The notes under the pieces were generated by a model that saw nothing but the letters and a program-made list of their open reading frames with translations, had not been told where the DNA came from and searched no databases. 64,000 nucleotides of DNA from Phoronis australis (Eukaryota > Phoronida > Phoronidae): assembly GCA_002633005.1 (NCBI GenBank), contig NMRA01000143.1, positions 717,331 to 781,330 of the forward strand. Reading direction: 5' to 3'. A program made the translations under genes and the position numbers. Shown here in pieces: positions 24,892 through 35,660 of this stretch; the stretch's first letter is position 1, and each line of letters opens with the position of its first letter.

Positions 24892-26265
24892 GCATTAACA
24901 GCGAATTTCTTGAAAATTCGGTGGAGCAGGACACCGTAAATGGTATTGGGAGAAAGAAAAATTCCTCATGGTTTGTTGAACCTCTGCTTTGTGTAAATTT
25001 ATTGAGTTTTGTGTTTGTTATGGATTGAAGTGAAGCACTCGTGGAATTTCTTGTCCGGAGTGTCATACCTTGTAGTATTATTAATTTAGTGTATTGAGGA
25101 CGATCAGAAGCTCAGGACGCCTGCGCCGGCACATACCCGACGTGGCTCACCAAACGCAAGCGCAGTTCATGACTGCTTCGCGGTTGCCGTGGTGCAAGGC
25201 AAAACAAGTATCTGGCCAGCCTCGTCCTCAAGCCTCAGGATGGCGTTGATAGGTTTAGCCATTTGAGGCTTGGTTATGCAGGGGAAATCAAATGTGTCAG
25301 AATTCCGGAAATCGCCGGAAAATCACGAGTAATATAAAGTTACATCAACTTTGGTCTATTGCAGCAATTTAGGTCTAAAATATTGCAACGTAAACAGATT
25401 ATCTTCTATGATATTATTTTAAAAATATTAAAATAAATTTCAGAGAATTGAGAACAAGAACACGTACAAACTTTATTTAAAACAATAACCAAAACAATGC
25501 TTTCTGCTTCATGAATGACTGCAACAACGCCTGTGAAAATAAATAAAATATTCTTTTGTTTTAATGACGTCCAGGACAATCATTGGGCAGAAGATATTTC
25601 CGATAACCAAGTCTCAAATGGCTAAACCGATCCGCGCCATCTTGAGGCTGGCATGTGTTCAGGTGGAGATTGTAATATCCAGACAAACGAGAGCAACGAA
25701 ACTCCTTACTTGGTAAGAGAGTACGCGTCGTAATACCACAGACACAGCAGACGAAATCGTCGTGTCACAGATTACCGTTTATAAGTAAGAGTAAAAATCG
25801 CGAAAAAATTGCGAAAAAAATCACTTGTAAATGCTGCTACTACGTATTGCCGAGTGGAGTCGATTCATGAAAACGGATTTTGAACTATTGCTGTTTAACT
25901 GCAGTGTGAGTACATTTTTGGAACATCCTGTATATTTGCAAATAATTGAATTGTGTGAGGATTCACATTAATCTCTTCGCTTGACCTAAAATCAATCACA
26001 GCTTCAATCAGTTTTTAAGATGGCAAAAAATGTAGACTCCGACGTTTTTAAACATTTTCTTGCCATGTTAGAAATTGGCGTCAATCATCAAAAGAATTTG
26101 AAAGATCTGTTGCGATTGATAATTTTGGAATGCTGGGCGGTCATGTAGACAGTGGCTGGCTTTTCTCGCTCGTTTGTACATGTACTTGGAGATGCTGAAA
26201 ACAACCAGTTTGAGGATGACGATAATTTTCTACTTCGTGCTATATAAAAAGTGTTTTCTCAATTT
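24892..26265 (+). repeat. 1.4-kb direct duplication, copy 2
   Basis: A few per cent diverged from copy 1 by eye. Begins at the assembly gap, inside what in copy 1 is the right arm of the foldback. Followed by a (GA)n run at 26266-26280. Confidence 0.9.
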
Positions 26266-27612
26266 TGGAGAGAGAGAGAGGAAACCAAGGCGAAAAAACC
26301 TAATTGAAATAAAAAAACGACCACTTAAAGACGTTATCTTCGCCTGTTTATTCTCGCCTTCTATCAACAATCTCAATTCATACAAGGCTTCTGGGTATAT
26401 CGTCAAGCACCGAGTCCCTAATACCCGTTTAATGAGCTAGAATACGATACATGTACCTCAGTGAAATCATACATTATCATGGCAATGTTTCATTATATAC
26501 TATAGATATCGCTGTGAACAAACACCAGTTACTCAAGATTCCTACGTGTGATTGTATGGTGATACCCCAATCACATTTTTACGTGTCAGTGTACTCGTTT
26601 ATTGGTGCCCCGATAAGATAACTCGAGTCTTCTCCCATCAGTTAAAAAGATTTGTACAAGTACATGTATGAAATGCTGTACAAATTACGCATACATGCAA
26701 AATTTAGCAAAATCAGACATTACGCAGAGCATGGGTCTTACCTTATTTCAGGATTCACTGCGGAATAATGGAATTCGTTCCTGATGTCTCTTAGAACACA
26801 CAGTCAAAAGATTTGACTTAAAATTGCTCCAGCATTCCCCAAGAGATAATCGTGTTCAAATTAGCCAGGTCGTCATTATGTCCGACAGCGATTACGTTGG
26901 AGTTATTTATTTGTAGGGCTGTGTATTTGCAAACACACTGGCGATATATTTGCACGAATTACACGCCATAAATGAATAAATAGACAGAGCAAGACATTTA
27001 ATGGATCCACCCTTTTCAGACAAATTGTCCCGCCCCAGGATAATTACCGTGAGTCACTTGTACCGAGATTCATGAAATTAAAAGCTGCAATGTTAAATAA
27101 AACTGGTGGCAATATTTTTGCTTTTATCGTCTTTCTACCCTTCATAAAGGCGTAGGAAGGCTTGTATTAGCAGGCTCGTATGAAGGTAAACATTATTAGA
27201 AAATGGGGGCATGGCTAATTCGATTTCGCCAAACTGTGTCCTGCAGTCCCAAAGTCATTGCTACCATTTCAGCATTACATGGTCACTCGTCGCCAACTCC
27301 CCACACCTTCACGGGCTTTGCTGTGGGTGGATGAGTGGTGGGGGGTTGGGCAAACACCGTGGAAGCAGCCACAAGAGTATTTGGTGCTTATGCTTCTCGC
27401 CAAACATTAAACGAGAAAGGACAACTTTTTAGACGACATAAGCGCGTTAAGTGGGTGTCTTTTATGAATTTCGTTTTATTAGGGTGCCACTTAGTAATGT
27501 CAAATCATGCTTTTGGTTGGGGGGGGGGGGGGNTTACGTAATAAACATACATGTACTGCATTGCCGGAGAAATGCGGAAAGAAAAGAATCACTGCGTAAT
27601 AATTAATAGAAC

Positions 27613-27819
27613 ATGGCGTCGGAAATCCCGCCGGTTATGTCGTTAGTAGAAAATGAAACCCGAGAAAACGAGATTCGTGATCAACATTAACGTCCAAACT
27701 GAAGAAAGTTCAGTTTATTAAGGTTTATGATTTGATTGAGTACGCGTTGAAAGGACGCGATGTCGCTGATCCTGCTGCATTGGAAAAGGGTCTAGTTCAA
27801 AATCCGTGTTTGAAAATGG
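27613..27819 (+). pseudogene. Possible broken exon with a clean splice donor
   Basis: ATG at 27613 opens MASEIPPVMSLVENETRENE and stops at 27690. From about 27691 another frame reads LTSKLKKVQFIKVYDLIEYA, then LKGRDVADPAALEKGLVQNP, to a GTATGT donor at 27820. The composition looks coding and a single frameshift would link the two parts. Family not recognised; could be a gene relic, a transposon fragment or an assembly indel. Confidence 0.25.
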
Positions 27820-28621
27820 GTATGTGGTTCTAGTGACTGCCCCTCAAAGTGAGCAAAAGGTATACAACTACTATACATGTACAAATAGATATATTAACAT
27901 ACAATTTATCATCTTACGTCAACATTCACTGAAACACCAATTTCTCAGAGGCACATTTCGGATTATCAAAAGCGATTGATTTCAATGCAATTTACTATTT
28001 AGGGTACTCAAAATTGTCTATGATTTAGTGGATGTTCGTAGATACATGAATATTTAATTTACCAGCAGAACTTAAGCACCTTGGGCCACTACGTGGCAAC
28101 ACAATATAAAAACTAAAGAAACACATTAAGATCAGTAATTTACACAGTATGGAATTTTTTACGCAATTCCTGAAAGAAGAAGCGAAGAAACCTTTACTCG
28201 GTGGGCAACCGGGAGCGCAAGACGAACTTGAGAGCCGGGTCCCCCAAAAAGTTTTTAGAATTTATTCGTGGTAATTATTCCAGTTCTGGGTACGTAGCCT
28301 GGCAGGATTTTAAGTAACGGCTTAACTGACCATTTAGAACGCGGCATTATCGACACGCCTTCGTTTCCAAGCCGCTATTTTACCCGGCAAACAACACATT
28401 GCCGGGTAAAACTTATTGTTTGTTAGTCGACGTTACGCAAGGGGCGGAGCTTGTGTTTGGTCAATCGCAGTAGTATCTGTTCACGATTTCCAGGATATGC
28501 ACTTTCAGCACCATAATCCGTTGAATACGTAGACTGATTACGATCATCAAAAACCGCACTCCTAAGAGTCTGATCAACACGGCGACTTTGGTACGAACAC
28601 CTCCTCTCCATCATAATGCAG

Positions 28622-28773
28622 GCGTGCGTTCAGTAGCCGCTAGGACCTACGCTAGGACCTAGCTATAACCTAGTCAAAGTCACGTGTTCTTATTTAAAAT
28701 ACACGGCAATATCTCACGTGATCTCACGAAGTCTTGCTTTTTAGCGAGGTCCTAGCGTTGCTGAACGGGAGGC
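28622..28773 (+). mobile_element. Family A MITE copy 2
   Basis: Same terminal and internal sequence as 8609-8759, including GCACGG-like centre and TTGCTTTTTAGCGAGGTCCT. Directly followed by a family C element. Confidence 0.85.
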
Positions 28774-28781
28774 TGATTCGG

Positions 28782-28859
28782 CAATAGTCGGATATAACGT
28801 GCCTATATTTTGAGAACCAGCTTGATGCCCGTCATTCAGTTGAGAGAACTGGTTCCATT
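28782..28859 (+). mobile_element. Family C MITE copy 2, truncated by family D
   Basis: Matches 52731-52808 from the left terminus (GCAATAGTCGGATATAACGTG) and then breaks off where family D copy 2 begins. Confidence 0.75.
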
Positions 28860-29080
28860 ACGGCGTTTTCCCGTTGCTCCCAACTTGTTCGATTCTATAG
28901 CCAAACAACAAGTTGGGAAGAACACTCCTGTAGCCAATATCTTACACGAGTGATTTTAAAACTCCATTCTGTGTTCACGAGTGGTCTGTAATATGCCTGG
29001 TAGATACTTGGCCTGCCTGATTGACAAACACACCCAAGAGCCTTCTTGAATTTAAAATCACGAAGCAATTTTCTGTGCAT
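28860..29080 (-). mobile_element. Family D element copy 2, apparently truncated
   Basis: Starts ACGGCGTTTTCCCGTTGCTC, with the same inner hairpin and the same downstream stretch (read on minus: CAGGCAGGCCAA through GTGAACACAG) as 46486-46991. The far terminus was not found. It abuts and truncates a family C element. Confidence 0.65.
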
Positions 29081-29827
29081 AATATATTTTATCGGATTTT
29101 TTCTAAGTATGTGTATTGTGCGAGCGACAGAAAGTTTTCAAGTGAGTGTAGACGAACCATACTGCAAAATTATTTGGGATTCGCCCTCCCTCCTACTGCG
29201 CCAGGACTTCCTACGCCTGTGCCGTCCATGAGAAAGTATAGAGTGTTAGTATCTGTGCTGGTCTCAAAAGTTGTTAAATATGTTCCGATTTCAGTCGATG
29301 AAGAAGATCGACAGTGCTTTGTAAAGTGACGTTCAGACTGTTAGCCACATGATGCCGAATTTCTAAGATAATGAAAACAACCAGTTATGCCTCGCTGATT
29401 GTCATTCAGCGGATTTGTATCTACCAGACTATTTGTTCAATGTTGATTTAAGGATATCAGCTGACATGTTTTCATTGTTTACAAATCTCCCCGTCAATTC
29501 TGGATTACTCCTGCTGTGCGTCCCCTAGAGGCAATCAAGTTTAGCTCCCTTTAGTGGGAATGTTCCAACAGTGATCATCCATTGTACATGTGTACATGTG
29601 TTGTGTACGGAGGGCGCATACTAACGTTCTTCGTTGCTCTTGTAGAAAACTGCTGTTTTTATTTCGCGTAGTCTGGTATAACTTATAGCAGAAGTTTGGT
29701 CCATTGTATACAACGTGTTTGTTACATGTATCTTGCATACTTGCTCCCTAAAATGGGTGCACGAACACACGATGTGCCTTGCCAACTGAGTCAACACACA
29801 TGAGGTTCCTGCACTAAGCAAATATTA

Positions 29828-29833
29828 TTTATT
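29828..29833 (-). terminator. Candidate polyadenylation signal for the LRR-Ig gene
   Basis: AATAAA on the minus strand, about 595 bp after the stop. If used, the inverted-repeat element at 29978-30386 lies inside the 3' UTR. Confidence 0.35.
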
Positions 29834-29977
29834 CAACAACACAGAAAGTTACACATGACAAGAGACGAAAAAGGCAAATAATTTTACACGTTTTAGAATG
29901 CTCTTCACCATAGATTATCCAATACAACAATTATATTATGGAGAATAGTTCTAACGATATAAGTACTTTATACTCTT

Positions 29978-30386
29978 AATAGGGGGTCCCGGATTACATG
30001 GAGCCAGAGTTCTTCTTTGTTCCGGAGATAAGAAAGCGCGAGACCTCGTTTTGGAAATCAGGCACATTTTCCTGTCTCTCATTGATGTCGGGAAGGCAAA
30101 CAATTTTACATCACTCATCCACGGGTAGTTGTTCAGTTTGTCAAACTTTCTCACGTCGGAGTTGCAGTCCACAGCACTGCAGTATTTCTTCGTTGCCATT
30201 AATTAGAGAGACGAATAGAATAATGCAACCGAGAAAAAAATTGCAAAGAATCGAACAACAACAAATAACATGTGAAGTCCAATGGTACGAAAACGAGGCA
30301 GCAAACGTGCCTGGTGAATGTTCACGGCATTGTAGGTAAATACAGCGAGATTCGAGTGTCGCTGTGTAATCCGAAACGGCCCTATT
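29978..30386 (-). mobile_element. TIR element with a THAP-like N-terminal ORF fragment
   Basis: The ends are imperfect inverted repeats: AATAGGG then CCCGGATTACA on the left, and TGTAATCCG then CCCTATT on the right. Inside, on the minus strand from 30199, an ORF starts MATKKYCSAVDCNSD and runs to KLFAFP. This matches the first half of a THAP zinc finger (C-x4-C, then an F-x-FP motif). The reading then runs into a stretch shared with 55330-55430 and loses the second metal-binding half. Looks like a non-autonomous remnant of a THAP-transposase element. Confidence 0.5.
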
Positions 30387-30400
30387 CAAGCTTGATCAAT

Positions 30401-30452
30401 CATGACCCCATCACGCCGGCTGATCGTTCATGACCCCATCACGCCGGCTGAT
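30401..30452 (-). repeat. 28-bp tandem duplication spanning the LRR-Ig stop codon
   Basis: A 24-bp core (positions 30401-30424 and 30429-30452) is repeated identically with a 28-bp period. One copy encodes the final residues QSAGVMG and the other lies just after the TGA. The period is not a multiple of three. Confidence 0.9.
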
Positions 30453-33148
30453 TGTTTCTTCACAGCACATGTTACCAATACTGCAGCAACAAAGAAAACC
30501 AGGAAACCCAAAACACCGAGTAACGAATACATGAGTAAGGGCGCGTTTGTTTCATTCTTTTTTAACGGAAAGTGCTTTATGGAAATTCGAAATCCCTCCT
30601 TGTTTTGAGCTTTGCACGCTATCGCTCCTGCCTGTTTATTCAACTCGTTCCAGGGAATTTTCATTGTACCCATTGTTACTAGCTTTGACAGATTTGAGCT
30701 ACCTATAAATTCTTTCGTTTCTCCTAATGTCGTAGATATCTTGACACTTGGAGCGGGTTCACCGGTAGACCAACAAGTAACGATCAACTGTTGGTTATCT
30801 TTGATAACGAAACTAATATTGGGTGCAGATGGCTTAAAACAATCAAGAGAAACGTTTAGGAATTCCTCAATGGTGACGGTTTGAACAGGCGAACTGCACG
30901 CTGGGCTAGAAATTAACGGCAGTCGATCTCTTCCTGACATCAACGTTTGCAGTTTTTTCAGATGGCAGTTGCAATGCAGAGGGTTGTCATGAATCCAAAA
31001 TTTGGTGAGGGATGACCGACTTATCATTTCAATAAACGAACTTGGTAATCTCTGAAGTTTATTATTGTCAATGAAAATTCGAACGAGATTCATGTTTGAT
31101 AGCAGACTGTCATCCAAAGCCCTTAAAGCGTTTGATGACAAATAAAGTCGTTTTAGATTGTGGAGATGTTGGAGCGCTTCCGGTTTAATTTCTTCTATAA
31201 GATTATAGTCCAGAAGTAAGATTTCCAAGTTAGTTAAACTAGAAAAAGCTAGCGTGTGTATAGTGCTGACGTCATTATTGGAAACCCGAAGTACACGAAG
31301 CGCATACCAAGATCGAGCAGGGTTCCACCAATTAGAAACTGCCTTTATGTGGTTGTTATTCAAATCTAATTTTGTTAGAGTTCTTAGATCGCTGAAAGCA
31401 AATTCATTAACTTCCCGTATGATATTAAATGATAGGTCAATAAACTCTATCGATCCTAAGTGTTGAAAACAGTCTCTTGTTACTGCTGAGAGTTTGTTGT
31501 TGTCTAGTCTTAAATATTTCAAACTTTTTAAATCGATAAACGCGCCCAGTTGAATGCCAGTTATCCAGTTATGATCCAGGTCGAGCTTTGTCAGAAATTC
31601 TAAACCTTCAAAAGTTTTGTTGGTCAAGCGGGTTATTTTGTTGTAAGATAACATGAGACGCAGTAAAAGATTTGATTGGTCGACAAAGGCACTGTCTTCA
31701 AGTCCAGCAACATTATTCTGTGATAAATCAATTATATTTGCATAGAGGTTTTTTAACATACTTCGTGATAATATCATTGTTTCATTACCGGTGTAGTTTA
31801 TGCGAACTTCTTGAGCTCGTACGGAATGTTGAAATGTTGGTTGATCGAACGAAGAGAACTTTACTCGTACATGCCTGCTGTACAATTCTGGAACTTGAGA
31901 CAGCGAGTAGACAAAAATTTCAAAGAATGCCATTTTCTTACAAGAGACGAAGGCGTCTTTTGCTATAATTGAAAAACGATTAAGGCTGATAAACATGCTG
32001 CCCAAATTCGACAAGACTGTGAATGGAGCTGCAGTTTGTTTTCTAATATCATTATTATGAAGGGTTAAGTAAATTAGCTTCTTCTGTTTGGAAAACGCAT
32101 TTTTATGAACAATTTTAATGTTGTTATTATGCAAGTGCAATTTTCTGATCGATGGTAAATCGCTGAGCATACCTGCTGTGACAGCAGTCAATGTATTATG
32201 AGATAGATCCAGAAAGTCAATGGCACCGGCATTTATCCAACCATCTTGAATTTCTGAGATGACGTTGTGAGATAAATCTAAGTCACCCACCAGGGGGATG
32301 CCGTGAAACACACCTCTGTTTAAGCGCTGGAGTCTGTTGCGGCTTAAAACCAACGTCTCCAATTGTAAAATAGGTTGAAACGACGCACGCCCTATGGCAT
32401 TAATTTTGTTCCCCGAGAGCGTCAACGTTTGCAACTTTATAAGCCCAAAAAACGTGGAGTTGTGAAGTAATTCTATTTTGTTGTTCTCTAAGTCCAAGAC
32501 AACCAACGACGTAAGACGTGCAAATGGGCTTCCAGGCAACGCAGTCAATTCATTCCGCTGCAACTCAAGCACCTTCAGTGTAGTCAAACTTTCCAAGTAA
32601 TTCGTGTCAATAGTATGAATAACGTTCTTTCCCAAACTTAAGCGTGTGGCAGTGTGCTTAGACAGGCAGCAAGGAATACGCAGAAGGCGATTTCCGTAAA
32701 ATTGGACGGACTCCAAGGATGGCAGGTACGAGAGACAATTTGCTGGCAAAGACGAGATGTTATTTTCCTTCATGTTTAACCCACTTAGACTTGTAAGGCC
32801 TTCAAACGCTCTTACTGATACATAAGTTATATCATTTTTCGCCAGATCGAGATATCTCAAATATGTGAGGTGAACGAATAGCCGGTTTGGAATATCGGTG
32901 AGATGGTTTTTATGAAGAAAAATGCTGCGAACACTCGACAAGTTGGTTGTTGGAGTCTCTAAAAAAGCATCATGTTCAATGCGACGTATGCCCATGTCAC
33001 TTAAATTAACCATATACTTGACACCAGTCTTTCTCACGTCGTCTTTCGTTAATGTTGTGGTTGCGCTGTGCAGATTGAAGGGTTCGCACGAAATCGTTTT
33101 GCCACACGTGAAAGCGAGTGCGACTTTAAGCCATAAGGCTACCGCCAT
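30428..33148 (-). CDS. Leucine-rich-repeat and Ig-domain type I transmembrane protein, single exon
   Basis: 906 aa, intronless. Residues 1-21 are a signal peptide (MAVALWLKVALAFTCG). About 24 leucine-rich repeats of 23-25 residues (LxxLxLxxNxI/L) fill about 70-715, with an irregular island near 390-460 (FFEIFVYSLSQVPELYSRHV onward). The LRRCT cap starts NPLHCNCHLKK and ends at SLDCF near 770. An Ig-like domain (about 773-862) has Cys792 and Cys845 with CKAQNKEG, but lacks the strand-C Trp and the Tyr of the usual Y-x-C. One transmembrane helix (about 870-893) and a tail of about 13 residues follow. The order LRR-LRRCT-Ig-TM matches LRIG, LINGO and ISLR-type adhesion or co-receptor proteins; the tail is too short for its own signalling domain. 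The ligand is unknown. Many sequons (NLS, NTS, NET, NVS) fit a glycosylated ectodomain. Confidence 0.93.
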   Translation of the reverse strand: MAVALWLKVALAFTCGKTISCEPFNLHSATTTLTKDDVRKTGVKYMVNLSDMGIRRIEHDAFLETPTTNLSSVRSIFLHKNHLTDIPNRLFVHLTYLRYLDLAKNDITYVSVRAFEGLTSLSGLNMKENNISSLPANCLSYLPSLESVQFYGNRLLRIPCCLSKHTATRLSLGKNVIHTIDTNYLESLTTLKVLELQRNELTALPGSPFARLTSLVVLDLENNKIELLHNSTFFGLIKLQTLTLSGNKINAIGRASFQPILQLETLVLSRNRLQRLNRGVFHGIPLVGDLDLSHNVISEIQDGWINAGAIDFLDLSHNTLTAVTAGMLSDLPSIRKLHLHNNNIKIVHKNAFSKQKKLIYLTLHNNDIRKQTAAPFTVLSNLGSMFISLNRFSIIAKDAFVSCKKMAFFEIFVYSLSQVPELYSRHVRVKFSSFDQPTFQHSVRAQEVRINYTGNETMILSRSMLKNLYANIIDLSQNNVAGLEDSAFVDQSNLLLRLMLSYNKITRLTNKTFEGLEFLTKLDLDHNWITGIQLGAFIDLKSLKYLRLDNNKLSAVTRDCFQHLGSIEFIDLSFNIIREVNEFAFSDLRTLTKLDLNNNHIKAVSNWWNPARSWYALRVLRVSNNDVSTIHTLAFSSLTNLEILLLDYNLIEEIKPEALQHLHNLKRLYLSSNALRALDDSLLSNMNLVRIFIDNNKLQRLPSSFIEMISRSSLTKFWIHDNPLHCNCHLKKLQTLMSGRDRLPLISSPACSSPVQTVTIEEFLNVSLDCFKPSAPNISFVIKDNQQLIVTCWSTGEPAPSVKISTTLGETKEFIGSSNLSKLVTMGTMKIPWNELNKQAGAIACKAQNKEGFRISIKHFPLKKNETNAPLLMYSLLGVLGFLVFFVAAVLVTCAVKKQSAGVMGS

Positions 33149-33514
33149 CTTCGTTTCGCAGTCTTAGTTATAACAATTCCAGAGTGTGTGCGTGTCGTTG
33201 ACTCGACGCGCTGATAACTGAGAAACACGAACATAATTCCGAAATTTATTTCTTTGCCGTACAGGGTGAGCTAGGAAGTACACTGGTGCACATGAGGTTT
33301 GCAAACGAGACGGTTAAAACACCAGTTTATACCAATTTTTTGTCTATGATACATCACGACGAATCACGATCTTTGGTCTGCATAAGAAAACCCCCAATTC
33401 CATGCGATATCTAACAATAATCGCAGAACAAAGCGATGCCCCTGTGATCTGATGACCGTCTAGCCTACATTAGTCAAACTTTATTATGTCCATTTAAGAC
33501 AAACAATGCGTAAC

Positions 33515-33682
33515 CAGGGGCGGATCCATGATTTTGAGTTTTTTTTTGGGGGGGGCAGGGCAACATATTAGCCAGGACTTTGCCCGTCAGGCATTCGCAC
33601 CTCCAAACTGCCCAATGGAATCTGGGAGAATTTTAGGGTGGGGGGTATGGCCCCCTTGCCCCCCCCTCTAAATCCGCCACTG
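33515..33682 (+). mobile_element. Family B MITE with 5-bp duplication GTAAC
   Basis: 168 bp from CAGGGGCGGATCC to AAATCCGCCACTG. GTAAC occurs at 33510-33514 and 33683-33687. Confidence 0.88.
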
Positions 33683-33851
33683 GTAACCAAGAAAAATTGT
33701 AAAACAAAGACTCAGCAACTTTCAGACTTCAACAAAGATATTTTTAAAGCAAACCATCTAAATAAAACTATTACTGAATTACGATAAGTCATTCCCCATT
33801 AATATAGACATCGACCTGCACGGTAAAACACCTAGGAACCATTTAACCGGG

Positions 33852-34000
33852 CATGCGTTCAGTAGCGCTAGGACCTACGCTAGGACCTAGCTAAAATGTA
33901 GCCAAAATCACGTGTTCTCATTGAAAATGCACGGCAATATCTCACGTAATCTCGCGAAGTCTTGCTTTATAGGGAGGTCCTAGCGTTACTGAACGGGAGG
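33852..34000 (+). mobile_element. Family A MITE copy 3
   Basis: About 149 bp, bounded by direct CGGG flanks. Upstream of the LRR-Ig gene. Confidence 0.85.
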
Positions 34001-35285
34001 CGGGTTTGACGAGATCCCGCAGGTCATCGTGAAACATTTTCACGCATCACTGTACAAAATCCCCGTGGACTCGTTATTTTAAACTACTGAGTATACTTTG
34101 GTTAACGCACGAGTGAATTGTTAAAACTCTGCACGCTACCAGCGAGTTACCACGTACGTGTTAGGCCTATATGGCCATGTCGAAACTGTGGACTCGTGTC
34201 GGATCCACCATCTTGAATATTTATTAAGTAATGTCACAATATAACTCACTTCACTTTTTCACATAAATGCAGTAAGGTAGGTTGTCTTCTACTGGTCCGA
34301 CTATCTTTGCGTACAGTGTACTTTTGATGACTTCGGTCACAGGAGGGCGCTGCGACCAGGTCCGATGAACGTGAGTTTGCATTAGTGGCATCATCGTGAA
34401 CAAATTCCCCTGCGCTGACCACACGAAAACTGTGGGTATGGCGGGAGGTTAGGATCATGCGATATCTTCATCCACTTGAATCAAATGTTTAATTTGACTT
34501 TTCCGCTGCACCTAATGCCTTTGAATTTAATCGCAATTAATGAATTCCTTATCTCTGTTAACTTTCTGCAGTAGAAAGTACTCCAGCTTCCACTTCTATT
34601 GCACATTCGGAACAGACTTGAGTAGATGCCGTATTTTTAGAATTGGTATGTAAATGACATGATATATTGTATGGCAACAAAATAGTAATTTCAAGTAGTA
34701 AAATATTTGCCCATATATTTTAAGGATGTATTAAGCTCACTTTTTGTAGGATTAAAATAGTGACTAAATGGTTGTTGTAATGTAGATGTGCAGCTGTTTT
34801 GTTACTTTCTGTAACTTTCAGTTTCTCTGTCTATTATCAAGACTCAACAGACAGAGCCTAGGAGAAATGATACCATCATGTCTCCAATTACTCGGCTCTA
34901 CACCACGGATGTATGCAACAAGTTAATATGCGTTATTCCGATTGCAGAGGTCTTCGCCATTTTGCAATCAGGACCCACTTTGTTAAATATCTCACTTGTC
35001 ATTTAAATAAGATATTTGTGAAATTTTGTTCGTTTAGAATAATTTGAAATTGAATTTTGCTGTTGTGGAGGTATTTTTCATTTTCTCTTTATGTTTTTAA
35101 AATACCTGTCTAGAGATAAATACTAAAAACTATCGATATAAACAGACTATTCAACGCAGACGAGAAGCATTTATAAAAGGAACAATTTATTGAGGACAAA
35201 TAAAACAACAAGAATAATATATATTAAAGTTGCATTGGGAATTTCAGGGTCACAGCTCTACAAATAAATATTTCACAGAAGGAAC

Positions 35286-35660
35286 CAGATGGGTTCCTTA
35301 ATTACAAGAGATAAATAACACTCGCATTCACGATACCCAATGTGTAATTGAGTATCGGATACTAAGTGGCAGAGGTTAGCATTGTAGCAAATGGGTACAT
35401 AATACCAAATGGGTATTGGCCGATTGCCTACCAAGTGGGTCGAGCAAAACGGCAAATTCAATAACAAGTACCAAATGGGTACAAACTGCTAAATGGGCAA
35501 ATATCATATAAAGTACCGAGTGGGTACACCAAACAGCCAACTGGGCTATAACAAACTGCAAAGCAGGTTCCGGACAAGCTGAGTGAGCAGACCAGCCGGA
35601 GCGATAAAAAAGATATTGTAAGGAACGTAGTGTTGTACCTCAGTATGTGCCACATGGGCA
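35286..35660. repeat. Degenerate CCAAATGGG array
   Basis: At least nine copies of a CC(A/G)A(A/G/C)TGGG(T/C) core, several followed by TAC, at irregular 15-60 bp spacing (for example 35386, 35405, 35431, 35471, 35491, 35516, 35537, 35650). Probably an old minisatellite. Confidence 0.65.

Larger units (their letters stand above)
21178..30427. other. Repeat-rich interval between GPCR and LRR-Ig genes
   Basis: Foldback element, direct duplication with gap, adjoining MITEs A-C-D at 28622-29080, a poly-G run with one N at 27533, and the THAP-like element. Apart from the candidate broken exon at 27613-27819, no coding signal recognised. Confidence 0.7.

Noticed and set aside
24104-25066. Open frames of 212-320 residues spanning the N run
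   Set aside because: They are open only because N reads as unknown residues; the ends are foldback repeat sequence.
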